Assembly: GCA_910588865.1 (NCBI GenBank)
Contig: CAJUSJ010000060.1
Location: 1-23,055, forward strand
DNA from: an uncultured Lachnospiraceae bacterium
GTDB taxonomy: Bacteria > Bacillota > Clostridia > Lachnospirales > Lachnospiraceae
DNA: 23,055 nt
Direction of reading: 5' to 3'
A program made the position numbers and the translations under genes. Positions 21,277 through 23,055 of the stretch are shown piece after piece. Position 1 is the stretch's first letter, and each line of letters begins with the position of its first letter. The notes under the pieces were generated by a model. The model searched no databases. It was not told the DNA's origin and saw nothing but the letters and a program-made list of their open reading frames with translations.

Positions 21277-21305
21277 ACTATATGTGACTTTTGGGCTTGT
21301 GTCAA
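21277..21305 (-). promoter_or_regulatory. Strong SigA-type promoter of the ROK regulator gene
   Basis: A perfect TTGACA (21300-21305) and TATAGT (21277-21282) on the minus strand with a 17-bp spacer. The -10 region contains ACTATAT, the same outer half as the palindrome before the transport operon, so weak self-regulation is possible. Confidence 0.75.
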
Positions 21306-21448
21306 CAGTTTGTTTTTTGTGTTTGAAAGAGAAACTATTAAGGTGGAGACCCAGGGGTCCATTGGTGTGGAGAATGAGCTTACGCCGGAGGAGATCCTGT
21401 TTACCAAAGGAACTATAGAGTCCATAAATATGGGGGCCGTCGGTTTCT

Positions 21449-21892
21449 TTGAGTCCTGGACAGGCCCAGATGACAAAACACGCCAGGCCGGAGATCTTTG
21501 TCCCCATGGTTAAAACACTGGCAGACCAGACCAGGGTGCCTGTGGCCATGATTCTGGATCACGGGCGGGACTGGGAGAAGATCACCTGGGCGTACCGGAT
21601 GGGTTTTTCTTCCGTCATGATCGACGCTTCCGCTTACGGGTTTGAGGAAAATGTGGCCAGGACAAGGAAGGTGGTGGTCTTCAACTCCTGCCGGGACCGC
21701 GCCAAAAGCTGTCTCCTGAAAAACCCGGATATGGACTATATGTCTTTGATGATGGAAGTGGAAGGGGCCTGCAGGGAGGCGGTGAAGCATTTTATCAGCC
21801 TTACAGGCTCCGCGGGAAGAGGCGGCGACTTTGCCCCAACATACAGTTTCTGCCATGACATCAGTAAAATCGAGACAGGAGCGGGGGAATAG
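21449..21892 (+). pseudogene. Relic of a class II (GatY/Fba-like) ketose-bisphosphate aldolase
   Basis: The open frame of 147 codons carries VPVAMILDHGRDWEKI, GFSSVMIDAS and FEENVARTRKVV, which match the zinc-binding LDHG and SVMIDGS...ENI..T motifs of class II aldolases. Immediately after, the sequence jumps to an MMEVEGACREAVKHFISLTGS tail resembling the family C-terminus, so the middle (about 130 residues, with VEAELG and the second and third zinc ligands) is lost. The N-terminal 40 or so residues are also missing, with a stop codon at 21425 in the same frame and only a TTG at 21449. Intact family members have about 280-290 residues. I regard it as a non-functional remnant; perhaps it once processed the sugar of the neighbouring transporter. 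Confidence 0.7.
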
Positions 21893-21916
21893 GGTCTCCC
21901 CAGGCTGGCACAGGCG

Positions 21917-21950
21917 GGGCTGCCTGTTCATTTGGACCGGCAGCCCTTTT
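21917..21950 (+). terminator. Rho-independent terminator after the aldolase relic
   Basis: GGGCTGCC at 21917-21924 pairs with GGCAGCCC at 21939-21946 and is followed by TTTTCCTT. It lies just before the end of the convergent DUF2000 gene. Confidence 0.7.
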
Positions 21951-21952
21951 CC

Positions 21953-22375
21953 TTATCTCAACAACGCCATGGTGCCGGTTAATTTGTTTACCTTCTTTTT
22001 CGGGCCGCAGAGGGCAATCCCCAGATAATTTAATTGGGATTGGGAAACCCCTTTCATCTTTTCTATAAACTCATCATAGGTCTTGCATCCCTGGGCCAGA
22101 TCTGAGAAATCAACCACCGTCAGGTCCGCGAAATCCGGCTCATAAAGCTTCTCTCGGATGGATTTGATCGCCTCCCCGTTGCCCTTTAAGATCGGCACCG
22201 GAAATTCAATAATCCCCAAATGTCCGTTGCCTGTCCTGTCACACACATCTGAGCCTACAACCTCCGGCATCTGCTTTCCCAGGGTGATGCCCATAATAGC
22301 CGCCGTGTTCGCGATAATTCCCAGGGGCAGGTTCTCGTCAATCACCATGACACATTTCTCATTCTTGAAATCCAT
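21953..22375 (-). CDS. DUF2000 family protein
   Basis: A 140-residue soluble protein of the DUF2000 family, whose fold resembles peptidyl-tRNA hydrolase 2-like proteins; function not established. Seen: KCVMVIDENLPLGIIANTAAIMGITLGK at residues 6-33 (the family's N-terminal signature V.D..L..G...N..A......G), HLGIIEFPVPILKGN, and LGIALCGPKKKVNKLTG at the C-terminus. I chose ATG 22375 because AGGAGG lies 9 bp upstream; further in-frame residues to the left are basic, AT-rich and outside the domain. It stands alone, convergent with the aldolase relic. Confidence 0.85.
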   Translation of the reverse strand: MDFKNEKCVMVIDENLPLGIIANTAAIMGITLGKQMPEVVGSDVCDRTGNGHLGIIEFPVPILKGNGEAIKSIREKLYEPDFADLTVVDFSDLAQGCKTYDEFIEKMKGVSQSQLNYLGIALCGPKKKVNKLTGTMALLR

Positions 22376-22580
22376 TTTCTTTATCCTCCTTAAGATGTTT
22401 TCTGTTCTCTTATTCACAACCATTTTACCGTTTATTTTAAACCGCGTCTTGTAAGATATCTTCATTTTTAGGATGGAGATATTTTTTGCGCTGCTTTTTT
22501 TGTGGAGGCTTATGTACATCTGCCTTGAGATTATCCGTTTTGCTGTGGAAATTTCTCAGGCAGGCGTGTAGAGGAAAGGG

Positions 22581-22614
22581 GTAAAAATAAAAATAACCGC
22601 CCTGTATGGGCGGT
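22581..22614 (-). terminator. Rho-independent terminator of the small minus-strand gene
   Basis: Read on the minus strand, ACCGCCC pairs with GGGCGGT across a 5-nt loop and is followed by TATTTTTATTTTTAC. It lies about 40 bp after the stop of the 47-codon gene, which supports that gene being real. Confidence 0.85.
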
Positions 22615-22652
22615 ATTATCTGCAGAAAATTCTTATGAAGAGGGTTTACTAT

Positions 22653-22796
22653 TTAGTTCCCATCTTCCAGCATGGATTGGTAAATGACTTTTAACTCCCG
22701 CAATTCTTTGTTTTCAGGGGATTCCTTTAATGCTCTTTCAAGCTGAGCTAAGGTAAGCATGACAAAACCTTGGAATTGCTTATTTGTCATTCCCAT
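22653..22796 (-). CDS. Small helical protein of 47 residues, function unknown
   Basis: Sequence begins MGMTNKQFQGFVMLTLAQLE and continues with a charged segment (RALKESPENKELRELK) ending SMLEDGN. It has no signal peptide, membrane helix or Cys and should form two amphipathic helices. Support for a real gene: a Shine-Dalgarno GAGGTGATC (22799-22807) that is a nine-base match to the 16S rRNA 3' end, correct spacing, and a good terminator downstream. Small proteins starting M-(G)-M-T-(N/D)-K-Q-F occur in Firmicutes and are sometimes linked to mobile elements; I cannot name a function. A perfect TATAAT lies upstream on this strand near 22856-22861, without a clear -35 box. Confidence 0.75.
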   Translation of the reverse strand: MGMTNKQFQGFVMLTLAQLERALKESPENKELRELKVIYQSMLEDGN

Positions 22797-22936
22797 CTGA
22801 TCACCTCGTTTCTCTCATCCCAGTAATCTTATCACATTATTGTTACTTCTTATATTATAATCGAGAATCGGGCTGGAGAAAAACCAAAAGAGCATTTACA
22901 AGCTTGTGCGTAAACGCGGTTTTATTTTTGATTTAT

Positions 22937-22964
22937 TGTCCCAATATTGACAAATATGTCCCAA
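22937..22964 (+). repeat. Direct repeats TGTCCCAA flanking a -35 box
   Basis: TGTCCCAA occurs at 22937-22944 and 22957-22964, 20 bp apart (two helical turns, same face), on either side of the TTGACA box at 22947-22952. This spacing suits a dimeric regulator. The regulator is unknown. Confidence 0.6.
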
Positions 22965-22975
22965 AATGTTATAAC
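22947..22975 (+). promoter_or_regulatory. Strong SigA-type promoter for the gene at the right edge
   Basis: A perfect TTGACA (22947-22952) and TATAAC (22970-22975) with a 17-bp spacer; transcription should start near 22982, about 30 nt before the ATG. Confidence 0.75.
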
Positions 22976-23011
22976 TAAAACATAGAGAAAATGAGAAGGA
23001 GAGTGCGTATC

Positions 23012-23055
23012 ATGAAGAAAAAAAATGTGATAAGCTTAATAAAATATTATACGGA
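23012..23055 (+). CDS. Start of a gene cut by the window end
   Basis: ATG 23012 follows AGAAGGAGAG and opens a frame of at least 14 codons (MKKKNVISLIKYYT) to the window end. The strong promoter upstream supports a real gene. The N-terminus faintly recalls Firmicute AAA ATPases that pair with S8 peptidases, whose first residues are of the type N-V-I-x-L-I-x-Y-H; with only 14 residues this is a weak hint. Confidence 0.55.
   Translation, partial: MKKKNVISLIKYYT

Noticed and set aside
21953..22519. Longer form of the DUF2000 protein starting at 22519
   Set aside because: The extra 48 N-terminal residues precede the strong ribosome binding site at 22385-22390 and lie outside the family domain.
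22473..22571. 32-codon plus-strand frame with a hydrophobic start (MEIFFALLFLW)
   Set aside because: No proper ribosome binding site for this ATG, AT-rich context and no terminator or promoter. An inner ATG at 22513 follows GGAGG but gives only 19 residues; not enough to call.

Overview
The window looks like a chromosomal segment from an anaerobic, moderately GC-rich member of the Clostridia, most likely Lachnospiraceae (Hungatella/Enterocloster-like). The reasons are strong AGGAGG ribosome binding sites, some TTG and GTG starts, SigA-type promoters with 17-bp spacers, a GlpP antiterminator, AzlCD, DUF1667 and DUF2000 proteins, and a binding-protein sugar ABC system without its own ATPase. 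The genus is a guess from general familiarity, not from a search. I saw no rRNA, tRNA, CRISPR array or transposase.

Bases 1-6500 form a glycerol-phosphate region on the + strand: a GlpA-like FAD dehydrogenase with a C-terminal [2Fe-2S]-type domain, a GlpB-like NAD(P)/FAD oxidoreductase, a small Cys-rich DUF1667 protein, a HAD-IIA sugar/glycerol-phosphate phosphatase, a glycerophosphodiester phosphodiesterase and the GlpP antiterminator. GlpP has its own promoter and is followed by a fumarylacetoacetate-hydrolase-family enzyme and the AzlC/AzlD amino-acid exporter. A 159-bp gap in the first part holds two hairpins whose loops share the same C-rich motif.

Bases 7500-12800 hold mixed housekeeping and membrane genes: cyclophilin plus a GNAT acetyltransferase, a membrane-anchored unknown protein divergent from a DUF624 (YesL-like) protein, a hemolysin-III/PAQR membrane protein divergent from an RluA-type pseudouridine synthase, and a small TPR-like protein. 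Between the last two lies a 385-bp gene-free stretch with three copies of a GC-rich hairpin repeat.

Bases 12950-15640 carry a DMSO-reductase-family molybdoenzyme with an incomplete Fe-S motif and the cofactor gene mobB. On the minus strand, 15700-21255 is a carbohydrate-uptake island: a ROK-type regulator, then a lipoprotein binding protein, two permeases and an alpha/beta-hydrolase esterase. A 33-bp near-palindrome sits on the promoter of the transport operon and is a good candidate operator. To the right are an aldolase relic, a DUF2000 gene, an unannotated-size (47-residue) small protein with an almost perfect Shine-Dalgarno, and the first codons of a further gene behind a strong promoter with direct repeats.
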